NCBI GenBank assembly: GCA_002435825.1
Contig: DIVL01000036.1
Coordinates: forward strand, 1 to 47,138
Direction of reading: 5' to 3'
Source of the DNA: Anaerolineaceae bacterium UBA6133
GTDB taxonomy: Bacteria; Chloroflexota; Anaerolineae; Anaerolineales; Anaerolineaceae
Length of the DNA: 47,138 nucleotides
Position numbers and translations under genes: made by a program. A model generated the notes under the pieces. It saw nothing but the letters and a program-made list of their open reading frames with translations, ran no database searches and had not been told where the DNA came from. This document shows, piece by piece, positions 17,690 through 26,600 of this stretch (within the stretch, counting starts at the first letter, position 1; each line of letters opens with the position of its first letter).

Positions 17690-19576
17690 TTAAACTCCGA
17701 TTTGTTCTGCCACATCAGGCATGCCGAGCTTGATCAAAAGTTCTTTGGGGATCAAACCTTCTTCGGTCCAGCCTTTGGCTTGGTAATATAGTTTTTTCAT
17801 GTATTCGAGCTCTTCATCTGTCACCACTACGCCTGCGCTGGGACCTTTGGTGAAGGGATCGTGTTTCCAGCGCCAGGGCAGGTCATCATCTTTTTCAGTC
17901 CAACCCTCACGAATATTGAAGGCTTTCTTGATGGTGCAAGCGCGCACACCGATCAAGTCAACTTCATCGTAGCCAAAGTTCCAGCCAGTGGTTGCATTGA
18001 TCAGGTTGGCGATGGCAGGCCAGGCGCCAGCACGGTCTGCTTTGCCGGTGAAACAACGCCGGATGAACTTACAGAGGGGCAATGTGTCGTAGACGGCAGC
18101 GTATTCTTCCGAGTCGGCAGCAACGCGACCGCGGGTTTCATCGACAGTCAGGCGGTTGGTTTCGCCCTTCATATCCGGATCATAAGCGGCAGAGCGGTTG
18201 TGGCAGCCGCCGCGGGTACCAGTGGCAAGCCCGACAGCAAATGTCTTGAGCGCACGCGCATCGTAACCGGCAGCTTCAAGACCTTTCGTGTTTACAGCCC
18301 ATTTGTAGGTCTCGGTGCCGCGTTCCTCGTCGATGGTTTTACTGGCGATACGGGTTCCCTGGGCAAGTAGTTTTCCAATGCCTTCCTGGTCGCGGATCAT
18401 TTCGGCTACAGCTACAGCTGCTTCTCCATTGCCGAAGTTTAATTCGAGCCCTTCGGGGTGAGCTTTGCTGGCAAAGTCTTCCTTCTTAAGAATGCCCTTC
18501 TCGTAGCATTCCATAGCCCAACCGATGGTAACTCCCATTGTGATGCTGTCCATGCCGTCCTGATCAGAAATAGTGATTAGTTTGATGGCAGCTCGAATAT
18601 CTGAGATTCCGAGGTTGGAGCTGTTGGCAAAGAGACTTTCGTATTCGATACCTGTCATTGCCCCAGCAAAAGGTCCGGTTTTAACCATGGACATCTGCTC
18701 GCAAGCGATGGGGCATTGGGCACAGGCAATTATCTTGACCTTGTGGTGTTTATCCAGGTATTCACCGCTGACCAGTTCAGCATCTTCAAAAACGCCTTCC
18801 TGGAAGTTGCGAGTAGGTAAGACGCCCATTTTGTTGTTGGACAGCAAGCCGGTGGAAGTGCCGTACACGCGGTACTTTTCGGTATATGGACCCTGCGCGC
18901 TCTTGGAAATATCGTAAGAAAGCTGGTTGAGAGTTTTGGGGTCATAGACTGTTACACCGTGTGTACCCCGCACAGAAACCGCTTTAAGTTTCTTGTGTCC
19001 CCAGATCATGCCGTGACCGGTTCGCCCAGCCTGGCGGCCATCATTAGTGACGTTTGCATAACGTACCAAATTCTCACCACAAGGACCAATGGTGCAGGAG
19101 CGGATCTGTTCGTCGCCAAGTTTTACGCGGATAGCTTCTTCGGTTTCGTACGTGCCTTTGCCGAGCAGGTAGGTGGCATCGTTGAATTGCACACGATCAT
19201 CATCGATAAAAAGCTGCGTCCATTTGTCACAACTGTTATGCAGCACCATGCCATCCCAACCAGCGCGTTTCAGCGCAATGGAAAACCAACTGCCGGAGAG
19301 ACTATCGCCGATGAAACCAGTGAGCGGTGATTTGGATGCCAGTCCGAATTTGGCTCCTACTGGCACTGGCGTACCAGTGAAAATGCCATTGGCGAAGCAA
19401 ATCGGATTGCCGTCGTCGAGTGGGTCGCAGCCGGGGACGATGTTTTCCCAGAGCAGACGCGAAGCCATCGAGACCCCGCCGATGTAGATTTTGTACCATT
19501 CCTCGGGTTTAGTTTCGACCCAGTTTTTCTTGGTTTTCAGGTCAATATGAAGGATTTTTCCACTATATCCGTGCAT
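17690..19576 (-). CDS. aor: AOR-family tungsten-dependent oxidoreductase
   Basis: 628 residues, the size of aldehyde:ferredoxin oxidoreductases. It starts with the family pattern GYSGKILHIDL and has the tungstopterin-region motifs FTGTPVPVGAKF and GRTGHG. The 4Fe-4S ligands are C285, C288, C292 and C502. GIEYES (309-314) and RGGCH (His459) match the positions of the catalytic Glu and His of archaeal AOR. AOR oxidises aldehydes to acids, or runs in reverse, at low potential; members of the same fold also reduce benzoyl-CoA (BamB), so the substrate is not certain. It is the first gene of the operon, with AGGAGT before ATG 19576. The tungsten need fits the tupABC and Mo/W cofactor genes in the same window. 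Confidence 0.93.
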   Translation of the reverse strand: MHGYSGKILHIDLKTKKNWVETKPEEWYKIYIGGVSMASRLLWENIVPGCDPLDDGNPICFANGIFTGTPVPVGAKFGLASKSPLTGFIGDSLSGSWFSIALKRAGWDGMVLHNSCDKWTQLFIDDDRVQFNDATYLLGKGTYETEEAIRVKLGDEQIRSCTIGPCGENLVRYANVTNDGRQAGRTGHGMIWGHKKLKAVSVRGTHGVTVYDPKTLNQLSYDISKSAQGPYTEKYRVYGTSTGLLSNNKMGVLPTRNFQEGVFEDAELVSGEYLDKHHKVKIIACAQCPIACEQMSMVKTGPFAGAMTGIEYESLFANSSNLGISDIRAAIKLITISDQDGMDSITMGVTIGWAMECYEKGILKKEDFASKAHPEGLELNFGNGEAAVAVAEMIRDQEGIGKLLAQGTRIASKTIDEERGTETYKWAVNTKGLEAAGYDARALKTFAVGLATGTRGGCHNRSAAYDPDMKGETNRLTVDETRGRVAADSEEYAAVYDTLPLCKFIRRCFTGKADRAGAWPAIANLINATTGWNFGYDEVDLIGVRACTIKKAFNIREGWTEKDDDLPWRWKHDPFTKGPSAGVVVTDEELEYMKKLYYQAKGWTEEGLIPKELLIKLGMPDVAEQIGV

Positions 19577-19667
19577 GCTTACTCCTGTATGTGGTCAAGT
19601 CGGAAGAAATTGATGAACATCTTTGACATGTTTAATAAGATGTGGTTCAGGTAACTCACAGTAAACA

Positions 19668-19696
19668 AGTATAACTTAAACTGCTGATTGTGTCAG
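19668..19696 (-). promoter_or_regulatory. sigma-70-type promoter of the AOR/Hdr operon
   Basis: Reading the minus strand, -35 CTGACA (19696-19691), a 17-base spacer, and -10 TATACT (19673-19668) give five of six consensus bases at both boxes. The start site would be near 19661, leaving a leader of about 85 bases before the aor ATG. I see no riboswitch fold in that leader. Confidence 0.75.
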
Positions 19697-19857
19697 TAAT
19701 TAATCCACTTTAGTAAGAGAGTGAACTTGCAGGACGTAATGAATAATTATGAAGCGGGAAATTTAATAATGGAATATGATGATCGTGATATTTGTCAATC
19801 GGAGGAGAATACATCGTTATAAGGATAGGGATTGAAAAGATCTTTGGTGAATTGCAG

Positions 19858-19919
19858 GTCGGCATAAGCCTGCCTAAAAACAGTGATTTGACCTGAGTGT
19901 GGAGCAGGCTCACTCCGAC
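19858..19919. repeat. GTCGG-type long inverted repeat, copy A
   Basis: The left arm GTCGGCATAAGCCTGC and right arm GCAGGCTCACTCCGAC are nearly complementary, separated by a 30-base middle that includes CAGTGATTTGACCTGAG. A second copy follows the transposase gene at 20740-20801 in the same orientation. Confidence 0.8.
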
Positions 19920-19931
19920 ATTCAGATTTTC

Positions 19932-19966
19932 GGCGGAGTGCGCAAACGAGGCGTATTCCGCCCTAC
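19932..19966 (-). repeat. REP-like palindrome with GTAG tag, copy 1
   Basis: On the minus strand it reads GTAG then GGCGGAATACGC, a seven-base loop, and GCGCACTCCGCC: a 12-bp hairpin with G-U pairs. The leading GTAG tetranucleotide plus palindrome is the hallmark of REPs mobilised by RAYT transposases. Confidence 0.85.
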
Positions 19967-20098
19967 CAAGACCGTCAATGGCGAATTGAGGACACGATAC
20001 AATCGCACATCACATCGTTCACGATGACCCAACCCACCTGTGCAGGATAGCAAACAATGGCTATCTGCTCAATACTTTTGCATACAGTGCAGTCGAAT

Positions 20099-20133
20099 GG
20101 CGGAGTGCGCAAACGAGGCGCATTCCGCCCTAC
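20099..20133 (-). repeat. REP-like palindrome with GTAG tag, copy 2
   Basis: Same 12-bp hairpin as copy 1 (arms 20099-20110 and 20118-20129), with the CTAC tag (GTAG on the minus strand) at 20130-20133. It lies 75 bases upstream of the transposase start. Confidence 0.85.
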
Positions 20134-20207
20134 GAAAAAATTTGGCAACCAAGCAAATAGAATGCCATTGTGACCTGTTAATTACGTTCGGATGATAAAC
20201 TTTAATC

Positions 20208-20723
20208 ATGCCCAACTACATACGAAATCAAGTCTATGGTGGCACATATTTCTTTACCCTCGTAACACATAACCGGAAACCATTTTTCTCGGATGAGGCT
20301 TCAGTCGATATTTTGCTGAAAGCCATTCAGCAAACGAAGATACGCAAACCATTTGACCTGATTGCATATTGTATTCTTTTTGATCACTTACATCTCCTCA
20401 TCTCTCTACCAATAGATGACAGATCATTTTCTCAAATATTACGAAACATAAAACGCATCACAACAATGGATATACGTGAGCTGCTCGGAAAACCCGAATT
20501 GATTTTTTGGCAGGATCGATTCTGGGAACATACCATTCGTGATGAAGAGGACCTACTGCATCATTTTGAATACATTCATTACAACCCTGTGAAACATGGT
20601 TATGTTGAGGATTATGGCGATTGGGCTTGGTCAAGCTTCGGTCAGTATTTCAATGTTGATCCCAGCATAAGGAAGATCGATTCCACAAAATTTGAAGACA
20701 AGAATAATTCTTATGGTGAATGA
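20208..20723 (+). mobile_element. REP-associated tyrosine transposase (RAYT, IS200-like Y1 family)
   Basis: 171 residues. The HUH-type motif H60-L61-H62 (DHLHLL) provides the metal-binding histidines, and Y125 in IHYNPVKHG is the likely nucleophile. FWQDRFWEHTIRDEEDL is a strongly conserved RAYT block. These enzymes cut and rejoin single-stranded DNA at palindromic REP sequences; they are usually single-copy and domesticated. This one is complete and surrounded by five palindromes of two kinds, two with the GTAG tag on the GGCGGA type and one on the GTCGG type. The gene is AT-richer than its neighbours, consistent with acquisition. The Asn usually found before the HLH motif (NHLH) is Asp here. 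Confidence 0.9.
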
Positions 20724-20739
20724 TCCAAATATTTCGTAG

Positions 20740-20801
20740 GTCGGAATGAGCCTGCCTCAAAACAGTGATATGACCTGAGCGTGGTGCAGGCTCACTCCGA
20801 C
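20740..20801. repeat. GTCGG-type long inverted repeat, copy B
   Basis: Arms GTCGGAATGAGCCTGC (20740-20755) and GCAGGCTCACTCCGAC (20786-20801) pair over 16 positions with one mismatch. GTAG precedes the left arm (20736-20739), as expected for a REP. It is a near-copy of 19858-19919. Confidence 0.85.
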
Positions 20802-20815
20802 AACGTGAATTAATC

Positions 20816-20846
20816 GGCGGAGTGCGCAAACGAGGCGCATTCCGCC
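20816..20846 (-). repeat. REP-like palindrome, copy 3 (tag degenerate)
   Basis: Same 12-bp hairpin as the two upstream copies (arms 20816-20827 and 20835-20846), but followed by CTTG instead of CTAC, so the GTAG tag is lost. It closes the repeat-flanked transposase island, 36 bases before the protease gene end. Confidence 0.8.
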
Positions 20847-20881
20847 CTTGACAATCAAGATGGTATCTACAAAAATTAAAT

Positions 20882-23650
20882 CTACCTCGAAGTGCTCAAC
20901 TTCAACATCTCGCCTTTTTGGTTGAAGGTCACGCGGGCGAAGTGGTTGTGGTTGTGCTGGCGGTATTCGTAGCTCTTCTTCAACGTGACCACATAGCGCT
21001 GGCTTTGGCTGACATAATCGAATTTTTCCCGATGGGCTTGAACCATGGCTGGGTCGAGCGTGAAGTTGGTTAACTGCGGATTGAGGGAGACGGTGGCATC
21101 ATCCAGACCGGGCAGGTAACTGCTGATGACCTTCCTGACCTTTTCCAGGATCTCATCCGGCATCTCATTGGCTGCCACGATCAGCTCCTCACGTGAGTCG
21201 CTGATGGTCTTCAACTCCGGAGTCGTGGTCGGACGGATGGCGGGTTTGGTAACTTCTTTGATGTTCATGCTGGAGGCTAACGGGTCGCCGTAGAGCACAA
21301 ACGAAAGGATGGTTTTTTGGTCTTCACCATCCAGGTATCCCTGATCCTCGGTCATCTTTTTTGCCAGGGCGAGCTTGGCTCGCATCAGGGCGTAACCAAC
21401 TGCAACTTCGGCTTTGATGTGAGTCCAGAAGTGGTAGGCGAGCAAGTCTGCAGCCACCAGACTTTTGCTTACGGAGCCATAGGCGATGCAGGTAGAGCCT
21501 ACAAATGCACGAGTGCCGCAGGCAAGGAAGTTGAGCGAGATAGCTTCGTTGACCTTCTTATCCAGGATGTTGGCGCCGTAGCAAGCCTCGCTCAACACAA
21601 TCTCCGGGGAGGATGTCTTGGTGCTGAAGTTGGTGGGCTCCATTGCCACGGGATATTCAGGATCGCCTGAAGGTTTGGCAAGGTCGCGCTGACCGTACCA
21701 TTCGGGGGAATCCTTGAGCCCGTGAAGGTTGAAGTAGGCGAATTTGGGGTCGGGTATCTGCCCGTTGAGCAGGTTGTTGGTGGTGGTCGGTGGAGAGCTC
21801 AAGAGGCGGTCCGAACGGTCAATTATTGCGAAAACCTCTGACGAAGCTGGTTTCCAAACCTCAGCAGTACAGCCGATGTTGTCGGGTTTTTGAAACCGAA
21901 CGTTAAAGCTCTGAAATCGCTCAGCCAGGCTGCGCAGCAGATTTGCCAGGATGTTTGTTGAAATACTCTTTTTTGACTTGACCTTCAGTTCGTACTCTTT
22001 GGTCAGGAAGCGTAACTGCTCGAGCAGATAACCCGCGTCACTGCCGGCTTCGTCCGGGATACGACCCACAGGCCACTGCTGGATGAAGTAATTCTCATCG
22101 AGCGTGGCGTAAGGATTATCCGAGGGAATATTGACGTCGGAATCATCGGTGGGGTTTGGCAGTATGTGGAAAGGAACGATGTCATTGCCGCCGATGATCA
22201 ACAGCGCGCCAATCATCTCCCCACGGGAAGCAAGTTTGGCATCCAGATCGGTGAGAGAAAGCTTGATTTTCCAGGCATCGCTCGCCTGGATGGGGTCCAG
22301 ACCCTGTTCGCGAGCGCTGGTTTCATCATCCGGGACGTAAACCAGGCTGTTCCAGCCCGGAAGGTCTACGATGTTGAGACACAGCTTGCGCATCGACTCG
22401 ATCACGACATCAGCGGTGTTCGCGCCGTACTTTTTCTCGAGATTCCCGCGTGATGTCAAGATCACATAGCTGGGAAAACGCCCGTCCGTATTGAGCAGCT
22501 CGGATTTGTTGATTTTCCGGGCGACTTTTTCAAACTCAGTTTGAATTTCGGTCATCGCGATGACAGTAGCCTGTGACTCCTCGGAAATCGGCGCAGTCTT
22601 GACCACATTGGAGGTATGAACGGCAGGAACTTCATTGGTGTGCCCGGCAGGGAGTGGGGGCGTGGCGATGTCCTGCAGGAAGAATGAGCTGGTTGGGATT
22701 TCGGAATAATCCACGTCCCCAGATTCAGCCAATTCGTCAACCAAATAATCTGGCAAATGAAGTGCCAGGGTGGGGTCTTCATCAATTATTTCTTCCGCAG
22801 TCTGCGGTGGAGTTTGCTTGCCGGCGGCATCAGGGGTGATGAAATCCGCGTTTGAGAGCACATTCCATCCCAAATCGGCTGCGACAGATGCTGGAACGGG
22901 CAGATCGAGATAGACCTTGAGGTCTTCCGGCCAGAGAGGTTTATAGGTGTGATTGGGACCCAGCAGGCGGTTGATGACCTGTCCGCTGACATCATGCGCG
23001 GCACACCAGTGCATTTTTTCGACACCAGTAGTATCGTTGCCCTGCTGCATATCGGCAATCGCTGAGAGGACCTTGATCTGGACGCAATCAGACCAGCGGC
23101 TGCTGTAAATGCCCGCGAGGGTTTCGAGCAGAGTGGTGTTGCCGGTTTTGTGGATGATCTGCATGTGGAAAGCCGCGGGTAAGGGTGAACGGGGGTTGTG
23201 CGCCAGGGATTCGAGGATCGCTTTTTCCGCGCCGCTAAGATCACCGCTTTCCCAAGCGTTCCGGGCAGCAATCAGTCCGTCCAGCCAGGCGGTTGGAGAT
23301 TTTGATTTTGACGCGCCGCGCTGCAAGTACAACACGTTGGCGTGGGTATCGCGACTGCTTTCACCAGTGAGACGATCCAGCAGGCTGGCAGCCTCCACGA
23401 ACTCGGGATCGTAAGCCAGGAGCTTGCCCAGGTTCTTGATTGCCATTTCGGTATCGCCAAGCTCTGCCAGCACTGAAGCATAGATAAAACTGATCAGTAG
23501 ATCGCCTGGGTAACTGGCCAACCAGATCAAGGAAGCCTGGCGGGCAAACTGGAATTCGCGGTTGCTCAGTGCGGTCTGAAGCAGAGTCAGGAACTTTCCG
23601 CGCCTGACGACCAGCACTTCATCACTTTTGCGGACGTTGTAAGGTCTCAT
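20882..23650 (-). CDS. TPR-like plus C25 (gingipain)/caspase-fold protease-like protein
   Basis: 922 residues. About 1-250 is helical with TPR-like spacing (WLASYPGDLLISFIYASVLAELGD). The middle (about 380-560) has the Peptidase C25 pattern IGGNDIVPFHILPNP, NPYATLDENY and WPVGRIPDE. The catalytic dyad is visible as H643 (YFNLHG) and C690 (LSEACYGA), followed by GTRAFVGSTCIAYG and LYGDPLA, as in C25/CHAT cysteine proteases. No signal peptide is seen, so unlike gingipains it should act inside the cell. The start ATG overlaps the TPR-gene stop by 4 bases, implying coupled synthesis and probably a complex. The substrate is unknown; the TPR partner may present or restrain it. Confidence 0.82.
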   Translation of the reverse strand: MRPYNVRKSDEVLVVRRGKFLTLLQTALSNREFQFARQASLIWLASYPGDLLISFIYASVLAELGDTEMAIKNLGKLLAYDPEFVEAASLLDRLTGESSRDTHANVLYLQRGASKSKSPTAWLDGLIAARNAWESGDLSGAEKAILESLAHNPRSPLPAAFHMQIIHKTGNTTLLETLAGIYSSRWSDCVQIKVLSAIADMQQGNDTTGVEKMHWCAAHDVSGQVINRLLGPNHTYKPLWPEDLKVYLDLPVPASVAADLGWNVLSNADFITPDAAGKQTPPQTAEEIIDEDPTLALHLPDYLVDELAESGDVDYSEIPTSSFFLQDIATPPLPAGHTNEVPAVHTSNVVKTAPISEESQATVIAMTEIQTEFEKVARKINKSELLNTDGRFPSYVILTSRGNLEKKYGANTADVVIESMRKLCLNIVDLPGWNSLVYVPDDETSAREQGLDPIQASDAWKIKLSLTDLDAKLASRGEMIGALLIIGGNDIVPFHILPNPTDDSDVNIPSDNPYATLDENYFIQQWPVGRIPDEAGSDAGYLLEQLRFLTKEYELKVKSKKSISTNILANLLRSLAERFQSFNVRFQKPDNIGCTAEVWKPASSEVFAIIDRSDRLLSSPPTTTNNLLNGQIPDPKFAYFNLHGLKDSPEWYGQRDLAKPSGDPEYPVAMEPTNFSTKTSSPEIVLSEACYGANILDKKVNEAISLNFLACGTRAFVGSTCIAYGSVSKSLVAADLLAYHFWTHIKAEVAVGYALMRAKLALAKKMTEDQGYLDGEDQKTILSFVLYGDPLASSMNIKEVTKPAIRPTTTPELKTISDSREELIVAANEMPDEILEKVRKVISSYLPGLDDATVSLNPQLTNFTLDPAMVQAHREKFDYVSQSQRYVVTLKKSYEYRQHNHNHFARVTFNQKGEMLKLSTSR

Positions 23651-26600
23651 CTTTTAGGAGTCTCCTGGAGGTTATTGACAATATTTAGTGCGACAACCGC
23701 GGCAAGCTGCCGGCGGATGTTCTGGTCTGATGGAGAAAGCTGGGATGCCTGGCGCAGCATGAATTCGGCATTGCGGTAGTCGCGGCTTTCTTTGTAAGCA
23801 GCGGCAGCCTGCAGGTAGGGCCTGGGATCGTTACTGACCATGGCAATAGCTTTGTGGTAGGTCTGGATGGCACTGCTGACTTCGCGGCGATCCTGGTAGG
23901 TGAGTCCCATCTCGAGATAGGCTTCCATCAGTCCTGGCTGCAGTTCAATCGCTTGGGCGAGGTGCGCCAGCGCCTGGTCTAGATTACCGCGCACGCGGTC
24001 CACCATGCCAAGGGCAACCAAAGTTTCAGGGTTGAACTGGTCCAGGACCAAACTGCGCTGAAGTGTCTTTTCCGCTTTCTCATATTCGCCAATTTGAATT
24101 TGTTTTTGGGCGAGATTATTCAGAACAGCCACATTTTCCGGATAATTTTCAGCAATTTTTTGCGATGTCAGGACTGCTTGCTGAGGATTACGGGCATTGT
24201 CAAGGTCGATTTTTTGCAGTTCAAAGGGGACGGGGTCTTCCACAACCGCGAGGGCAAAATGGATCGTCTGCCGAGCTTCCTCTGGCTTGTTACCCTTGAG
24301 CAGCGCCTTGACCTTCACCTGCCAGGCGGTTTCATTCTTTGGGTCGGTCTTTAGGATCGCGTCAGCCTGCTGGATGGCGTCCGAAAGTTCCTGCCTGGCG
24401 AGCAGTGACTGTGCGATGCCTTCTTCATAGAGGATGTTTCCCGGGTCGAGCTGACTGGCTTTTCGCAGGCACTGAATGGCGATCTGGTGCTCGCCGAGCT
24501 GTTGGTTGATGATCGCGAGCGAGTGGAGTGCCTCTGGATTGGATGGGAAGAGATCCGTCGCCTTTCCAAAGTAGTCTTTGGCAGCGTGATAATCCTTCTC
24601 CAGCAGTTTCACATCCCCGAGCATTTGCCAGTATTGGGCATCTTTAGGGGCGATGCGGATGGCTTCTTCGAGGTGTTTGGCAGCCTGGGGGTATTGCCCG
24701 GCATCCTGGTGCATCGTCGCCGCCATGGCATGCCAGTCGGGTTCATCCGGCCAGATAGCCAGGGCGTTCTCCAGCGATTCGGCAGCCAAAAGGGGTTCAT
24801 TCTTGGTGGCAATTGCGTAGAGAACATGCAGAACTGGATTTTCAGGCTGTGATTCGAGCAGTTTTGAGGCAATAACGGCAGACGTCCCGGGTTCTGTATG
24901 GAGGCTTTGGATTGCCTGCTGGAAGTTGACGTCTGCGTCCTTGCTGAAACCTGAAAGGATGTCAGAGATGGAAGTCTCGTCCACCAGCACAGAAAGGACC
25001 TGGGCAGCTTGTTTGCCGTTGGTGATCAGCTTGTGCAAATCGTTTTCCTCTGCCCAATGACCGTTCTTGAGCGCCTGATTGATTTTCAGGGTTGGCAGCA
25101 GTTCTGCTGGGGCGATGGCACGGCCGGCAATCGAGATTTGTTCTTCGATTAAGTCGTAATCCGAACGCTGTGGATCAAAGGCTGATGGAGCATGGTTGAG
25201 CAGGTGCAAGAAGTGGGCGTTATTCGTCTGCCTGATCTTATCTGTTAGGTATTCTGCCAGGAGCTTATTGGCGATGGGATTAATTTTGACGACAGAAAGC
25301 GCGGCTGCGAGGAGACGGTCAGCCATATTCCAGTCTGACTGTTCCCAGGCGGCTTTTGCGACAGCCAGCGCGTGCCAAATCCAATTGAAATGCCGCGCGA
25401 TGTCGAAAGACTGAACTTTCAGGCGGCTCTCGAGCTCGTCGAGCAACTCCACTGCTTCCGTTAATAGGGCGGAGCCTGATCTCGCATTCCCGCTCTGATG
25501 CGCAAACAAGCTTTCAAGCGCTTTGGCTGTCGGTGAGTGGGCTTTATCAGAGAGGAAGTGCTCCCAAAGTAAGCGTGCCTTGGGGAGATCATCATGTAAA
25601 ACCGCATCGAGGGCGAGGATGGTTGCAGTTGCGGTGGCTGTATGAGTGCGGGTTTCCTGGGTGTTGAGGAAATCAAGCGCGTTGGATAGGCTCTCAGATT
25701 GGCTGATTGCCAGGGCGAGTTCGAGCTGGAGCAGGAAGGCAGGCTCGTTGCCGGGCTCAGCGTTCAGCCCCAGAGCCGCGTGTTTTTGAGAGACGAGCAG
25801 ATTTCCGACCATTCTTTCAAGCTGAGCCGCCCGGTAGTATAGTCCTGCGCGATTGTAGGCAGGGTAGTCAAGGTCCTGTTCTGCCGCATCACCAGCCACA
25901 CTGCCAAGCATCTCCGGAGCAAACTCCAATTTGTTGAGGATGTCTTCGAGGGTTTCGAGGGCTGGGAGGAATTGCCGGTTGGCTGCTAGCACGTCGGATT
26001 TGAGTAATGGGTAAGCAAGGTTGGTTTGGAGGGCAGGCTCGAGATCGTTTACTAACTGAAGAGCAGCTGCAGCATCACCGAGCTTGAGCACTGAATAAAC
26101 CAGGTCACAGCTCTCAGCGAAATCCGGGAATGGATTATCTGAAATAGCCTTTTTAATGATGAGTGAGGCTTCGTCGGGTTGATCCATGTGGAGATAGAGA
26201 TTCGCCACATTGACATATTCCTCAGTTTCAATATCCTCAAGCTCAAGCATCCGATTGAGGGTTTCTTTGGTTTCGTCGATCTGATTCAAATTGACATAGG
26301 TGCGCGCAAGTGTCAGGTAGAGGGCTTTGTCGTCCGGTCTGAGGTGGATGGTGTCTTTTAGCACCTGGATTGCCTCGCGGGCATTGTTGTGCTCGCTCAT
26401 AAAATCGCTGTACCAAAGTACGTTTTCAATCTCAGTTGGAGCGATTTGCATGGCAGAACGCGCGGCTGCAAAACCTTCATCCTCCAGATTGGCTTGCATG
26501 TATGCTTTGGCAAGCACATGTCGGCTGGGGAGGTCATCCGGATCAGTCAGAACTGCTTCCTGCAGTGATGCCAGGCTGATATCTGTCAGCCCCAAGGCGA

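Larger units (their letters stand above)
19577..20207. other. Intergenic region between the AOR operon and the RAYT gene
   Basis: This 631-base stretch holds the AOR operon promoter and leader (19577-19696), an AT-rich part with no gene I can support (about 19697-19857), one copy of the GTCGG-type repeat, two copies of the GGCGGA-type palindrome, and a small hairpin GATAGC/GCTATC around 20047-20066. The short reading frames here have no ribosome-binding site or recognisable protein. Confidence 0.7.
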
